Source: Mantis religiosa
Lineage: Eukaryota > Arthropoda > Insecta > Mantodea > Mantidae
Length of the DNA: 64,000 bases
Reading direction: 5' to 3'
Assembly (NCBI GenBank): GCA_030765055.1
Contig: CM060947.1
Coordinates: forward strand, 221,308,513 to 221,372,512
Each line of letters starts with the position of its first letter. The stretch's first letter is position 1. Position numbers and translations under genes: made by a program. Below are positions 45,336 to 57,633 of the stretch, in pieces. Below the pieces are notes generated by a model, which was not told the DNA's origin, did no database searches, and worked only from the letters and a program-made list of their open reading frames with translations.

Positions 45336-47756
45336 TATTTTATGTTAAACCTTTGTCAAACTGATTTTATTACAAATTTGGTTGGAGGTACAATACAAGT
45401 CTATAAGTTCTAAGTGCCAGTAAAATATTTAAGAACGGATTGCTATGTGATGGTTTGGATATTATATCTTCTTTGCATGACCAATAAAAATATGAATATG
45501 TACCTAACCATTGCAAAAGGAATCACTAACAGAAGGTCTTGAATAATATTCGTGAATTATGATAAAAAAGAAAGAAGCGGAACGAAATAGTAGTCTTCAA
45601 AGTACGGGAACATTCCTTGCATTCCTTGCATTGAGAGCAGAAAAAGGATACGACAGTTCAGTGAATTGACAGGTTTGTCTGACAAAGTAAGCTGCATTTT
45701 ATACACAGAAGCGTTTAATAGTTGATAGCCACCTCCCCCCACCGAGAAAAACGGCAACGGTATGGCTAAGATGGTGTTGTCAGCATCAGGAGGTAGAGGA
45801 CTCAAATCCATTAGCCATCGGGTGGGTACCGACTGCGTGCATAACTGTCAATTTTTTCCTAACTGCGCGCGAAGTACTAAATTGTAAATAGGCCTACTGC
45901 GTGCGAGTTTGTCAAGGGCAAAGAGGCCAACAGCGTGGGGGCGGGATTGGGTTTATCCACAGGAAGGAGTTTCCTTTATTATGATGGGTTAAGGATGGGA
46001 TGTTGTGATTTTCCCCTCGCTGCTAGCTTGAGCAGCACTTAAATATGGATTCTATCAAAATGGCGTCCTCGTGTCAAATCACCATTCCCACGATACAAAA
46101 AGCTAAGTAAACATTTCCCAAGCAAATCTAAGAATAATCATGATTCTCAAAATAATAACCGTGATTCTGCAATTCGGCGTCTAGATGACTCATTATTTAA
46201 TCAGCAAAATCCATAAACGGACATTGCAGGTGGTCAAAATGAGTAAACAGGAAACTGATGTCCTAAGCTACAGTAATATGAAATCTCGCATAAACTGTTC
46301 TCATAGATCAGCAGAATTAAAGACTTTGGTAATGTGCAAACGAGTCAAGTCACAGGAAGGAAATAATGACGTTCTAAAATCTGATGTTTACACGTATTCC
46401 TCGACCATAAACACGGCAATAGTTTAAGGTTAACTGGGTAAATTTACTGTCAGGAAGTTACCATTTTTTACTCTTTGTGAACTATTCTCTCAAGCCGTTC
46501 CACATTCAAATATATCAAGATTAAAACAAACAAAGTAAATTGTAACTTCACTTTTTATGCGGTGTCATAGTTTTAATAAAATTAGTTCATAGAGAATAAA
46601 ATCAATGGTATTTACATTTTCAAGCTCTTCAATTGTTTGAGAATAAAAGTAACATATAGAAAACTATTGAACCTGTGACAAAAAGCTTTGCCATAAAGCT
46701 TCCTTCAAATTAATTACTTCTCCCTGTACTCTACAACAAAACGTCAGAGGAAACAGAATAAATTTCTATTACACTGTACGGTTTGTTATAGTTTTATCTA
46801 TACCACCAAACGCAATAGGGAAACTTTTACCATTAGATAAATACAAAGTATGTTATTTATTTTGTAACTAGTTTCTGTGATGGTAAACTTAAGCCTAAAT
46901 TATTCGTATCTATGGTTTTATACACAGAAGTTGTTTGAATTTCATTAGTAACTTGATATAACCATTCCAATTGCTTTGCGGATTTTACAGCTACATTTGT
47001 GTAAACAAATATATACTCAGTGTTAGTTTAGCCGTATTAATATTACAAAAACGCTTAAAATGGGTAATGTTTCCTAAAATGGGGAATGGGAAATCGTTCA
47101 TATTATCTTATTAAATCTTATGATAGCTTACTTCTGTAAAAATAAAATATACGAAGGACAACCGTATGACTAAATGATAACTGGTAAATTAGATTTCAAA
47201 ATATCAGATGTAGGTACTCCCCAACTTTAAGAAATCTGTCGGCGATTAAGCAGATGAGTAGCACTCTTGTGCACTGGAAACACCGGAAATCCTGTCGTCC
47301 GATAACCAGAGGGTTCTGAAAGTTTCCCTTCTCGAACTTCCTGGAAGCTCTTGTGTAAGTGAGCATTCTGTCGGGAGACTTAAGAAGACCGGTTAAGTTC
47401 AAAGAATACTGTATTAGTTATAGGCCATAAGTCTAATTCATCAAAAGCCAACTATGACATATTTACAGATTTGCCCGTGATAGTACTCTCTTGTTAGTTT
47501 TGGTGACATTTCGTCTGTTTAGTTGACATCAATACTAACAATTATTTCTAAAACATAATACACATGATAATGTGACCATAGCTGGTGTTGATTGCGGTTA
47601 CTACGTTTGTGGTAATGACATTATCTGGCAGAATATCCACCTTTCAATTTTCAGGTTGCATAGCGACCGTTTGTTTCACATGTACGTTTATTTGGAACTG
47701 TTTTAGTGCTCATATAAATGTTACAAACTTATGAATGTTTGTGATAGGGTCGAGCA
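45336..47756. other. Intergenic, nothing recognised
   Basis: A plus ORF (46185-46427) shows no motif. No repeat found. Confidence 0.5.
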
Positions 47757-48910
47757 AGACAGAAAACTTCAATGCCAAAGCCGGGATTTGAACCACGGAT
47801 CTTCCGGTTTCCGTCCAGCTACTCTAACCATTTGAGCTACTATGGCCAACGTGCCACCATGACATAAAATTCTCCAACTGACTCGTGTTTCTCCCGGTAA
47901 ACCACTAGTAGTTCTCATAAACTCATGAGACAACTATCTTAATGACGACTTACTGTGCTGTAAGTACCTTAAGGCCCGGGCTTTATAGTTCGGACCACTA
48001 TTAGCTATAATTAATGGAAATTAATTGTTGTTTCAAACTAGCCGTGTGCAGGACGCACTATGAAAGAGTAGAGCCAGACTGCCATAGCCGGGATTTGAAA
48101 CACGGATCTTCTGGTTTCCGTCCAGCCGCTCTAACCATTTGGGCTACTATGGTCAACGTGCCAATATGACATTAAATTCTCCAACTGACTCGTGTTTCTC
48201 CCGGTAAACCACTAGGAGTTCTCATAAACACAAGAGACAACTATCTTAATGGCGACTTACTGTGCTGTAAGTATTTTAAGGCCCGGGCTTTATTGTTCGG
48301 ACCACTATTAGGTACAATTAATGGAAATTAATTGTTCTTTCACACTAGCCGTGTGTAGGACGCACTATGAAAGAGTAGAGCTAGACTGCCATAGCCGGGA
48401 TTTGAACCACGGATCTCCTGGTTTCCGTCCAGTCGCTCTTAACCTTTGAGCTACCATGGCCAACGTGCCATCCTGACATTAAATTCTTCATTTGAATCAT
48501 ATATTTCCCCGGTAGACCACTAGGGGCTCCCGCATTCGAGATACACCGTTTGTGGCGACTTACTATCGTAAGTACTTGAGTCCCAGGCTTCATTATTTAA
48601 CTTTTATTATTTTAGTTATTTGATAGACATTAAATGGCTAGTGTGGAGAAGTGATTAATTTCCATCAATTAACTAAAGTAGTAACATTTAAATGATGAAG
48701 TCTGGGACTCAAGTACTTACAATAGTAAGTCGCCACAAACGATGTGTCTCGGATGTGAGAGCCCCTAGTGGTCTACCGGGGAAATATGAGTCAAATGGAG
48801 AATTTAATGTCAGGACGGCACGTTGGATATGGTAGCTCAAAGGTTAAGAGCGACTGGACTGAAACCAGGAGATCCGTGGTTCAAATCCCGGCCATGGCAT
48901 TGAATTTTTC
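47757..48910. repeat. tRNA-like 307-bp repeat family, cluster C (three minus units, then one inverted)
   Basis: Heads on the minus strand lie at 47774-47849, 48081-48154 and 48388-48461, each exactly 307 bp apart. A fourth head on the plus strand lies at 48825-48899. The linkers share GCCGTGTG.AGGACGCACTA, CGACTTACTGTGCTGTAAG, CGGTAAACCACTAG and ATTAATGGAAATTAATTG. The last two units form a foldback with arms of about 230 bp (48380-48608 and 48670-48910) around a ~60-bp spacer. Confidence 0.95.
48388..48461 (-). repeat. Representative tRNA-like head
   Basis: The family head folds as a cloverleaf-like sequence: acceptor strands GCCATGG and CCATGGC pair at all seven positions in the best copies, the D arm GCTC/GAGC pairs, the anticodon arm is CTGG...CCAG with loop ACGGAAA, and the T arm carries GGTTCAAATCC. 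The loop lacks the invariant T before the anticodon and the T stem has mismatches, so it is a tRNA-derived repeat and not a working tRNA gene. It should still carry polymerase III A and B boxes. Confidence 0.8.
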
Positions 48911-48924
48911 ATGTTGAGTCTATC

Positions 48925-49440
48925 CATCTTAAGTTCCCCTTGCGCAACATCATTTTTGTAATTTACATTGATCCTGCTCCTTGAACTGCACCTCAACTTA
49001 GCACTGACACTGACACTAACACAGACACTTCTGTTGCAAGTTACGAGGTGGTGTATTTCTGAGCGGCTGCTCTTTCCAGTTTTCTCCACGTTTATCTGTC
49101 CTTAGCTTGTCTCGTCCATAGTGTTCCTGCTGTCCTCCTAAAGTGTTCTGCCCACCGTGTCTTTGGTCTCCCTGTCAATCTTGGTCCTATTCTCAGATCC
49201 CACTTTATTGTCCTTTGGGTCTATCGGCCGGGGTCCATTCTGACGACGTGCCCTCCCCATCTCGATTTCAGCTCTTTCGCCCGTGCTGCAGCGTCAGTCA
49301 TACCTGTCTTTCTTATAGAATCGTTTGATATTCTGTCTCGTATTGTTGTGTTCGAGATTGTCCTCTCCATTTTTCGCTGGAGAATCTTATGCATTGCCTT
49401 TTGTTTATTCGTTAGAGACCAGGTTTGGCAGCGTTCACAC
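48925..49440 (-). pseudogene. LINE ORF2 C-terminal fragment (RWGGHVVRM / GRPKTRW type)
   Basis: On the minus strand from about 49440: QTWSLTNKQKAMHKI, RKMERTISNTTIRDRI, NDSIRKTGMTDAAARAKELK, SRWGGHVVRMDPGR, a stop, then TQRTIKWDLRIGPR, LTGRPKTRWAEHFRR and TAGTLWTRQAKDR. The sequence after the RT domain with RW.GHV.RM and GRP..RW is typical of RTE-like and some CR1/L2-like LINE ORF2 proteins. Two stops interrupt it. The RT itself is absent, so this is a 5'-truncated, dead copy. It begins directly after the tRNA-like cluster. Clade uncertain. Confidence 0.85.
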
Positions 49441-50089
49441 TTAGGTCAGACTAATTCAGTAGACTTAAGTCTTTTTGGAAACATTGAAGAAGGTTTACTT
49501 AAGACAGTTAAAGCTAATTAAACTCCTAGGACATAAATATACACGAGATGAAAATATCTAAAATCACTTTTGAATAACTAAAATAACATAATTTGCAGCG
49601 ATGTTTCCTCGCGAAAACTGCTGAGGAAATTCCACAAGCCATAAGCATTTCCTTGTGGCTACTTATGGAATTAATTTCATTTACGAGAAAATGATGACAT
49701 TTTATATAAGGCTATATTTTAATTTAACTACTAATAAAGTACAAGAAATGCAAAGCTAAACAAAGGCCAAAATGAAAATAAAAGACAGTAGAAACATTGG
49801 TGTTTATGCTGGCTTGATGCTGTTGTCACAGTTTAATTAAGTTCGAAATATGGCTTCTTTTTCAACTAAGTGATTGTAACGCTATTAATTTTGCGTCAAC
49901 ATAGACAGAGGTGGCATAGCTGTTGTAATTATTTATTAGACTGCTTGTCACGCCATGGTCAATGGCAGAGAGCAGTAATGAGCTTGTGAATACACTGTAA
50001 ATGTTTTCCATTGAAGTAAAACTGTGCAATTTATTATCTCTTGAATTTAAATCCTTTATTTTGAATTAATTTTTGAGGACGTGAAAGAG
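49441..50089. other. Intergenic, nothing recognised
   Basis: AT-rich, no motif. Confidence 0.5.
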
Positions 50090-51330
50090 AAAGGGAATTC
50101 TTATGTTGGCAATTTTAGAGCTACTATGATTGCATAAAAAGTCGAAAGTTATGTCCTTCAAGAAGGGAATTAAACTAAAAGAGGGTGAAGTGTGAGTACT
50201 AAATGGCAAAGGGGTAGACGTGGTCAATGAATTTGAATACTTAGGAGTAAGGTTGAATAACAATGGAAAGTGGGGAGCACACAGGAGAAAAATTGAAGCA
50301 AATGGAAGGACTGCAATGAATGTATTAAGAATATGGAAATATAAGCTAGAAATGACAACCAACTGGTTAGAAAGAATGTATGAAGCACTAGTTGAATCCA
50401 AAATGTTGTATGCAGTGGAGATCTGGGGGGCACAGATGGACCAAAACCACAGAAAGTTTTGTAAAGAGCAACTAGGCTTACTAAGATCAGCAACTAGGGA
50501 AGTAGCTGTAGTAGAATTAGGAAAGACAGGAAGAAATGGAATAATGGAAAGAATAACAAAATTTTGGTATATGTGTTTGACCGAAGAAGTGGAAGTTATG
50601 AAATTATGCATGAGACAGCAAAAAGATTAGCGAACTCAAATAGTTGGCGGGCAGAGATAGTAGGAATTATAGAACAAATAGGAATGGGAGGTATATGGAG
50701 ATTAGAGGAAAGGGATACAAGCGATGTGAGTAAATTGGTAAAATACAGAATAGAAGATATAGAAAGACAGGAAATGTGGTGAAGTCTAGAAAATATGAAA
50801 TCACGCAAATGAAAAGAAATTGGGGACGAGAAATTATTGCAATGGGCAAGAGAGAAAAGAATTAGCTTGGATAAGAACAGGAAGAATATTTCTAAGAGGG
50901 ATAGAGAGGTAGGGGAAAGGGAATTTGTGAATTGTTTGGGGGAAACGAAAGCATGGAACACTATTTAACAGAATGCGAGGTGGTTACAATGTGGAGGAAA
51001 TAGGCCTGGGAGGAAAAATGGGTGAAAGTAGAGAAGAGGATAGGAGCTATAAAATGTTGACAGGGAGGAGAAGAAGGCAAGACGTATTACTGAGTACTTG
51101 CAGAAATTAAAAGAAAAGTGGACAAGAAATGTAAGGAATATAAGAAAGGAAGCTGGGAGGGTGGGGGGAGGGAATGGGACTAATTAAGTAACAAGGAGGC
51201 ATGGAGGTTAAGAGCTACCTGGCAGAGCAGAAGACCAGGGTGTCATGTAAGCCAAGGTAGCAACAAGGTAAAGACAAATTGCAGCCAAAAGCTGTAAATT
51301 GTAAAATTTTTGAATATGCACAATAAACCT
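50090..51330 (+). pseudogene. LINE ORF2 3' fragment with 3' UTR
   Basis: The end of an RT domain and the region after it are readable on the plus strand. KSKVMSFKKGIKLKEGE lies at about 50135-50190; VNEFEYLGVRLNNNGKW starts at 50221; AMNVLRIWKYKLEM, ERMYEALVESKMLYAVEIWG and FCKEQLGLL follow to 50500. After a shift at about 50560-50630 the text continues, and near 50920-50980 a C-terminal knuckle-like NCLG..ESMEHYLTEC appears across a frameshift. The 3' part (to about 51330) is purine-rich non-coding DNA with AATAAA near the end. The YLG block and EIWG block mark a non-LTR element. The long minus ORF here is its antisense shadow. Confidence 0.85.
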
Positions 51331-53837
51331 AATCTAAAACCAAGCCCAAACATTTTGATGATACAGAGACATATATTATATTGCAAGCTTTTGCAGTTAA
51401 ATAAAATTAAATAATCTGATCATAAAAATGCAACGAAATTAGCTTTATGAGCTAATCAGTAATTGCAGCCATCTTTCAAATGTACCAATGCCGAGTTTGG
51501 TCGAAATCGGTACCACGATGTAGAAATCTATGGGGAGAACGCGCGTGTGCACACACACGCGCGCACACAACTTTCGTTTAAAATACATATTCATATACCA
51601 TAGAGAAGAATAAAAGTTTAAACTCCATATAAATATTTGTGTACACCCTGTGATTCTACAAACTATACATAACAGAGGAAATAAGTATATGGTACTGTAG
51701 GCTTAAAGCATCACTACTACATGTCGTTAAGCAAATTACTAGCTTCGAAATGGTGATAGCAACAGCAAGGAGTTGAGAGAGTGACTATTGTGTAGGGGAA
51801 AGCAAATCTCTCGATGAATAATGGTAGAGATGTGAATTTCGTGTAGTGGCACACCACACTTGGAGGGTTAAACATAATCTATATACAGCCATAGCATCCC
51901 GTTTCTTCTTGCAGAAGGATGAAGTTAGGGGAAACTTCCCCTTAGGCAACGCACTCCAATTTGCTATATAAATATCCATTAATGCATTTGAAAACCATTA
52001 CGGAAGGGATGTCTGCCAGCCATTTTAAACAATAGCACAATTCGGCGCGACGACAGAGTAATCCAGAGGGCTTATTTAGATTAGCCCTTACAGCTTTACG
52101 CTTCTCTAGGGCATTGTTCTTGGAGTCAGGAAGTCATGTAGACTTATGGCCAGCTTCTACTGCCTGCCTCCGAGGATAAAAACAAGAAAGATATGAGGGA
52201 ATCAAATGGAATAAGGGATTACTATCCCCGTTTGGGATTTCCGGATCTCGTATACAGGGCAAGTTCCCTTATCTTTTCCCCTCAAACAACAGTAGGAGGT
52301 ATGTGCTGACCTTAGATAAATGACAAAAGGATTTCGGAGGTCACCAGAAGAGCGACAAATATCAACCCGAGCGTTGTCTCGTGAAAATAAAGTAATATAA
52401 AGGTTTATATTTGTTGTTTTGAGGAAAATATTCCTCAAATTCTTAGTATCACAAAATTTTATTTTTTTTATATCCTTAAACTCTACTTGCCATTACAAAA
52501 TGTCAGATACCTGACCAAAAAGAAGTAGAAATATTAAGTAGACACTTACATGGCCTCCATAAACAACATTATTCTATATAAATATTTTCGTTCCGTCTTC
52601 ACAATATTAATCATTTAAACTGAATACCCCGTCTCCTTCGTTGTCATCTAAATTTCTTTTTCCCCTTTGCTTTATTTATCTTTAGTAGTTCTAGAAAAGC
52701 ATCCCTCATTTCTTCATCCAGTTTCAAGACATCCTTTTGATCTTTAAGATGTACTACATCTCCAGTTCTATTTCGTTCTCTTTACGGTCTATCAGACCAT
52801 AAACCATGGTCTTATCAAATGTCTACAGTTTCAATTATTTTCTCTTGCTTAAACTTCGGTTTCTGATTCATACAACATGGTGATTAACTTATAAAACTTC
52901 ATTACTGTCGCAAATAGTTTCTCAAATTGTGATAAGTGTATCTTTTCACAGCGTAGCCCCTAAATCATGATGGATTACAGGAAATAAGAATGACTTACTA
53001 GTTCTAATCTTTTGAGTTTTAAATATTTCTTGTCTCTAGGACACATTTCTTTAAAATTTTGCCATTCAAATATACTTTGTTCGTGTGATACATTTCTTAA
53101 TTGTGGTTTTTACAGTATAAAAACCTCTACAAGCAAACTTTACTTGTATATAGCCCTTTATAGGCTATTTTCCGTTAGCTGACACAACTTAGTCTTACGA
53201 TATAATAAACTCTTATGCAATATTAACCTTGAGATTCTGTTACAACAATAAAACCTGAATTATAAAACTTACTTGTTTTATCGTTTGAAATATATCTAAT
53301 GTATTTAGTTGTTATTGACCTTAAGATTGCATCTCTACATTAGGTTTAGATATGTTTATACTTTTTGTTTAATTAATAAATTCCATAATGTTCTACTATG
53401 ACAAAAAGCAAAGTTCTTTTCCATGACCTAGCAAAGCTATAAATATGGTGTATTGATTTTTTTATGTTTCTCAACCAGTTAACTTAATGTAAATACAAAG
53501 TAAACCATTTATTATGTATATGATTTATACGAGTTGTAGTTTGCTTTTCCTTGAAACCAGGTTAGCTGCAACAATTGAATGTATCAAAGTCTGCGGTGAA
53601 AGGAGAAATTAACATTTCAAATATGGTAACTTGTAACACATTCTTGGAGTTCTTAATGTGGATGTTCTCGCACAGAAATTCTGAAATTCTACATTCATGC
53701 GCACACTGCTTTTCCCCATTATGCTGCGCCCTTCATGTCCAACCACGCTTTGTTGAAAGCTGGAGTTTTGCAAGTGCTCTACCGTATTAATTTCACGATC
53801 GTGAAATTAACTCTGAACGTGTTTTAAACTCATTTTC
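51331..53837. other. Intergenic, with a short CA/CG tract at 51541-51569
   Basis: GCGCGTGTGCACACACACGC at about 51541-51560 is an alternating purine-pyrimidine patch. The rest shows nothing recognisable. Confidence 0.5.
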
Positions 53838-53925
53838 TCACACACACACACACGCACACGCACACGCACACGCGCACGCGCACGCGCACGCGCACGCGCA
53901 CGCGCACGCGCACGCGCACGCACAC

Positions 53926-53961
<36 letters not shown>

Positions 53962-54025
53962 ACACAGACACAGACACAGACCAGACACAGACACAGACAC
54001 ACACACACAGACACACACACACTCT
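53838..54025 (+). repeat. Compound CA/CGCA/GGCACA/GACACA microsatellite
   Basis: CA repeats grade into (GCGCAC)n, then (CAGGCA)n, (CAGACA)n and back to CA. The CG-rich middle alternates purine and pyrimidine for about 70 bases and could adopt Z-DNA. Overlapping ORFs on the minus strand are artefacts. Confidence 0.97.
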
Positions 54026-56216
54026 CTCTGTTTCTTACTCTAGAATTCTTTCTTTGGAGTTCAGAAGGTTCAAAATTTCTGAATTTTAGTGTGTTCTTTA
54101 GCCAAATTCTGGGCATGCTTTCTTATGCAAAGAGTCCTACTGCTGAATCTGTAAAAACAGCTGTATTTAGGTCATGTGATTACTTCCTTCCAGGTTTGAG
54201 GTTGACAGTTCTTTCTGCATACATGTTTCGTTTTCATAGTACTGATAAGATGATATAATGTTTTTATTTAATCCAAAGTAATAGGGTTACAGTTGACAAA
54301 TTAATGTTCGGTAGAAGTGATTACTCAGGCACAACTAAAATATATTTTCTTATACACCTAATGAAATGTTCGTATAAATTCTATGTTGCAATGGTTTAAG
54401 TTAATTTTCAAGTAGCATTTGCTCCGTGTGTACAGTGTACATTAAAGAACGAACCTTCTATTGTTTTTTATTGTTCCATTTCCAGATGCAGTCAGTATTT
54501 TGTGTGTGAATTGTTTTTGTATATCAGGGGAAAATATACTTATCATTGAGTCCTTGTTAAAACTTCATTACTATGAATGAGATATATTCATTTTGTGCAT
54601 TCCTCCTCTGATTTTATTCTAGTTATGGAACTTTGTTGGGGCTAAATTAAATTTTCAAATAAAAATAGGAATCGCTGTAAGCATTGATTTTGGTGTTTAA
54701 AGGATGGCTATAATCAGTAACGCTATTGCTTATAAAATGTAATCAAGGAATGATTAGTTGAGGAAAAACCATATATTATTAATAATATAAGTATACACAG
54801 ATATACACAGAGTAGTGTATATCTTAAAACTTTTGATATACATGTTTTATGCAATTAAAGTGTAATTTAAACAATTTTGAGACAATCAGTCATGGATTTA
54901 GAACATTTAGCATGACTTAAAGCCCCCTTTAAAGTGGTAGTTGCGTTATATAAAGAGATTGGCTTGATATTTTAAGTACACAAACACTTCTGGAAAACTT
55001 ATAATTAACTTTAAGTTGTAACATTGGTTTCTGAGAACATCTCCTAGGAAATTTAAAGTCTTGGGTATTTCACTACTTCTATTAAAAAGCAAATAGTGCT
55101 GAGTTTTGCTCATAGAAATCTTCTGGAGTCCCGTAACGCTGTGAAGGATGCATACGTGAATTTATAGCACAAACCTCTTCCGGACATGATGGCACTCGGA
55201 TTACGTATGCTAAGTGTCTGCGAATACTTACCCTCATAGCAGGTAATGAGTATGTGTTGATAAGTAAGTTCTTTTAATAGAGAAGTGCTTGGTTCGTGGC
55301 TGTATGATGCTTGAGAGGTGTGGGACGGAAAATGTCGATAGCAACAGAAATTCTGCGTAGAGCAAACTTGTTCTGTATAAACACCATTTGAAAAGAAAGT
55401 AGAATGGTTTACACATTAGTAACAGCTGTAGAACATTTTAAGACGTTCTTACGATTGAAAGGCAGCTGATTATAAGTAATTGCATAATGAGAGTGCACAT
55501 TCTAAATATATTTAATACTTTATCATATACTGTGCCGTTCTGTAATAAACTAGATGCATAAATGATTGATTATCATGAATATAAGTTTGTTATAATTTTT
55601 ATAAACGTTGTGTATTTGTTTTCTCTAATAAGTCCAGCTTTCAACTGAAATGCACGTTTTGAGCCTACCGAAATAAAAGAGGGTTACTTTAATATAGTCT
55701 TGTGAGTTGGTGTGCGAGCAGTTTTTGTCTCTGAACAGCAAACCTCAATAATAAAAGTTGGTTAAATACTAACATTGCTATTAAGTTCAGTGTCGTCCAG
55801 GAAAGCAATACGCAGATTTTTCAACAAAATTTCTCCACACGAAACTAAAATATTACAAGAAATATTTTCTTTATTCTAAAACAACTAGGTATCATTGTTT
55901 TAATTATTGTAATTTGTGAATAAATTAAATTTATATCTTGAATTTTCTGAGAGAGTTATCCATAACGGTTAAACACAGAATTTTACTGCGCAAACATTAT
56001 ATCACAAGGCCTTTATGACATGATTTTTTTTTTCTCTGAAGCTCATTTTTTTAGATTATTGTTATTAGTTTGCATTTCGAGACAATTACACTTTTCATAT
56101 TGAAGTCTATTTGGTTTGGCCTCTTCTGGCAGTCAAAGAAGGTATTACTTTTGAAGATATTACATCACAACAAGCTCATATCTTTAAGCCTACTGTGTTT
56201 CCCTATTTTCATCGCA
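54026..56216. other. Intergenic, nothing recognised
   Basis: About 2.2 kb, AT-rich, short ORFs without motifs. Confidence 0.5.
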
Positions 56217-56700
56217 TTCAGCTGCTGTGGTGCGAGCGCTGGGCACCCTTAGCCCTCTTGGTACATCTGACGTTACTAGAGGAACCTTGCGCCGAACTGC
56301 CAAGGCCATCCCGATGGAGAGTTGTTCGGATTGGGTTGGATTCCAGGGAGCAGTGTGTTCCCGAAACCCACGGGGAATTGGGTACCTCCGGCCAGGCTAT
56401 GGCAGCCCGGAGGGGGTAGAGGGTTGCCTAAGAAGTCCCGGTACTGGCCTGCAGAGCTGGTAGGTGCGTTAGATCACCAGGCGGCCCCACCGAGGTTTTT
56501 CGGTTGTCTTTCCTGCGGGGTTGACGCGCGTATCCACTTCCATCCCGTCTTGACGTTGTCAACGGGAAGGCTTTTTAAGAAATCAGGTGTTGCCCTATGG
56601 AAAGAACCCCGGAATCATCCATCGCTCCCGGGTTGAAGGAGACCAGGGTCCTAGGACCTACGGTTCTTGAACTAATTGGGTAGAACCTCTGCCCTTAACT
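56217..56700 (+). repeat. GC-rich interspersed repeat, copy 4
   Basis: It begins TTCAGCTGCTGTGGTGCG and follows copy 3 (31250-31745) closely: TCTGACGTTACTAGAGGAAC, AGTTGTTCGGATTGGGTTGG, GGTACCTCCGGCCAGGCTAT, GGAGGGGGTAGAGGGTTG, TTAGATCACCAGGCGGCCCC and GGGTTGACGCGCGTATCCAC. It ends near GGGTAGAACCTCTGC. A 104-codon plus frame (56322-56636) runs through most of it and has counterparts in copies 1 and 3, but the frames do not stay in register between copies. Confidence 0.88.
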
Positions 56701-56986
56701 ATGATTACTAGGAAATATATATCTAAACAATTTTTACATACTTTCAGGTCGATTAATGAACTAGAGGAATGTCAATAGTTTTTTTAAAGGCGAGTAGCAA
56801 AAGATATCTAAGTACCGCATACCGGATAGTTTTTTCGCAAGCTAATTAACGGCGTCTGGTTATAACAACAACGTTGTGCTTATAAAATACGTGACATTTC
56901 TATAGCATAACATATATTTCCTTATTAGCATATGCATATTTAAGGACTTTGGAATATTTATTGTTTAGGATAATTCTGTCTTAGTA
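56701..56986. other. Intergenic, nothing recognised
   Basis: Short AT-rich spacer. Confidence 0.5.
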
Positions 56987-57633
56987 GGTGGCGTTCAGAA
57001 AGTAAGTTCTGTTTCAGTTTATCTCCGCTGCAACGCTGTGATCGCAGTTCCGCACATGCGCAGTAGACGCTCTGTATCAAGGAGAAGAAACGTGCGCCAT
57101 TGTGAGATCGCTGTCAGCCACGTACGCGTTATTGTGCTTGTTTACAATGTCGGTGTTGATTGAAAATCCCGTCGCTTGGGAAATCAGATGTGATTCGTTT
57201 TCTGAATGCTAGGAAAGTGAAACCAATTGAAATTTATCGGCAAATTTGCGATGTAAAAGTGTTGTGTTTCTTCACGACAACGCACGACCACACACAGCAA
57301 ATGCGACGAAAAACATCCTACAGGGACGTGTTTGACCACCCCGCATACAGCTCTGGCCTGGCTCCTGGCGACTTTCATCTTTTTTTGCATCCCAAATCTT
57401 TCCTTGGCGGTCAACACTTCAACAATGACGAAGAGCTGAAAGAAAATGATTCCAACTGGTGGAAGACACAGGCGACAAACTTCCATGAAGAAGGTATACA
57501 AAAACTTGTGCCTCGCTATGACAAATGTCTGCAAAATTTCGGCAGTTATGTGGAAAATTAGTTTAAGAGTTGTAGAATTTAGTGCAATAAATAATTTTTC
57601 TGTATCTGTACAGAATTCATTTTTATTGCCTCG
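56987..57633 (+). mobile_element. Internally deleted mariner, copy 2 (647 bp)
   Basis: The left end GGTGGCGTTCAGAAAGTAAG follows TA (56985-56986). At the right, TA follows CTCG, but the 3' terminal repeat is damaged: the words matching AAAGTAAG are lost. The body matches copy 1 (38855-39524) from end to end, including TCCGCACATGCGCAGTAGAC and GCCATTGTGAGATCGCTGTC. Confidence 0.9.
57148..57560 (+). pseudogene. Mariner transposase with the same central deletion (copy 2)
   Basis: MSVLIENPVAW.., VIRFLNARKVKPIEIYRQIC and DVKVLCFFTTTHDHTQQM are followed by DVFDHPAYSSGLAPGDFHLF, FLGGQHFNNDEELKEND and HEEGIQKLVPRYDKCLQNF. A ~20-bp deletion removes the EFGW-like residues and keeps the frame at 57160-57561 open across the junction, giving a fused 133-codon ORF. 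The Asp of PYSPD is changed to GLA here, yet APGDFHLF keeps the third catalytic Asp. No catalytic centre remains, so no transposase activity is expected. Confidence 0.88.

Noticed and set aside
47757..48480. CRISPR-like array because of regular spacing
   Set aside because: The whole 307-bp unit repeats, spacers included, and the DNA is eukaryotic; there are no short repeats with unique spacers.
48388..48899. Genuine tRNA genes at the tRNA-like heads
   Set aside because: The cloverleaf is good in the acceptor and D stems, but the anticodon loop lacks the invariant T at position 33, the T stem has mismatches, and copies are parts of repeats.
50066..50611. 181-codon minus ORF
   Set aside because: Antisense shadow of the LINE ORF2 fragment, whose plus frame has the recognisable YLG and EIWG blocks.
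53807..54116. Three overlapping minus ORFs of VCVCV, ACACA and RVRVR type
   Set aside because: Artefacts of the compound CA/CG microsatellite.
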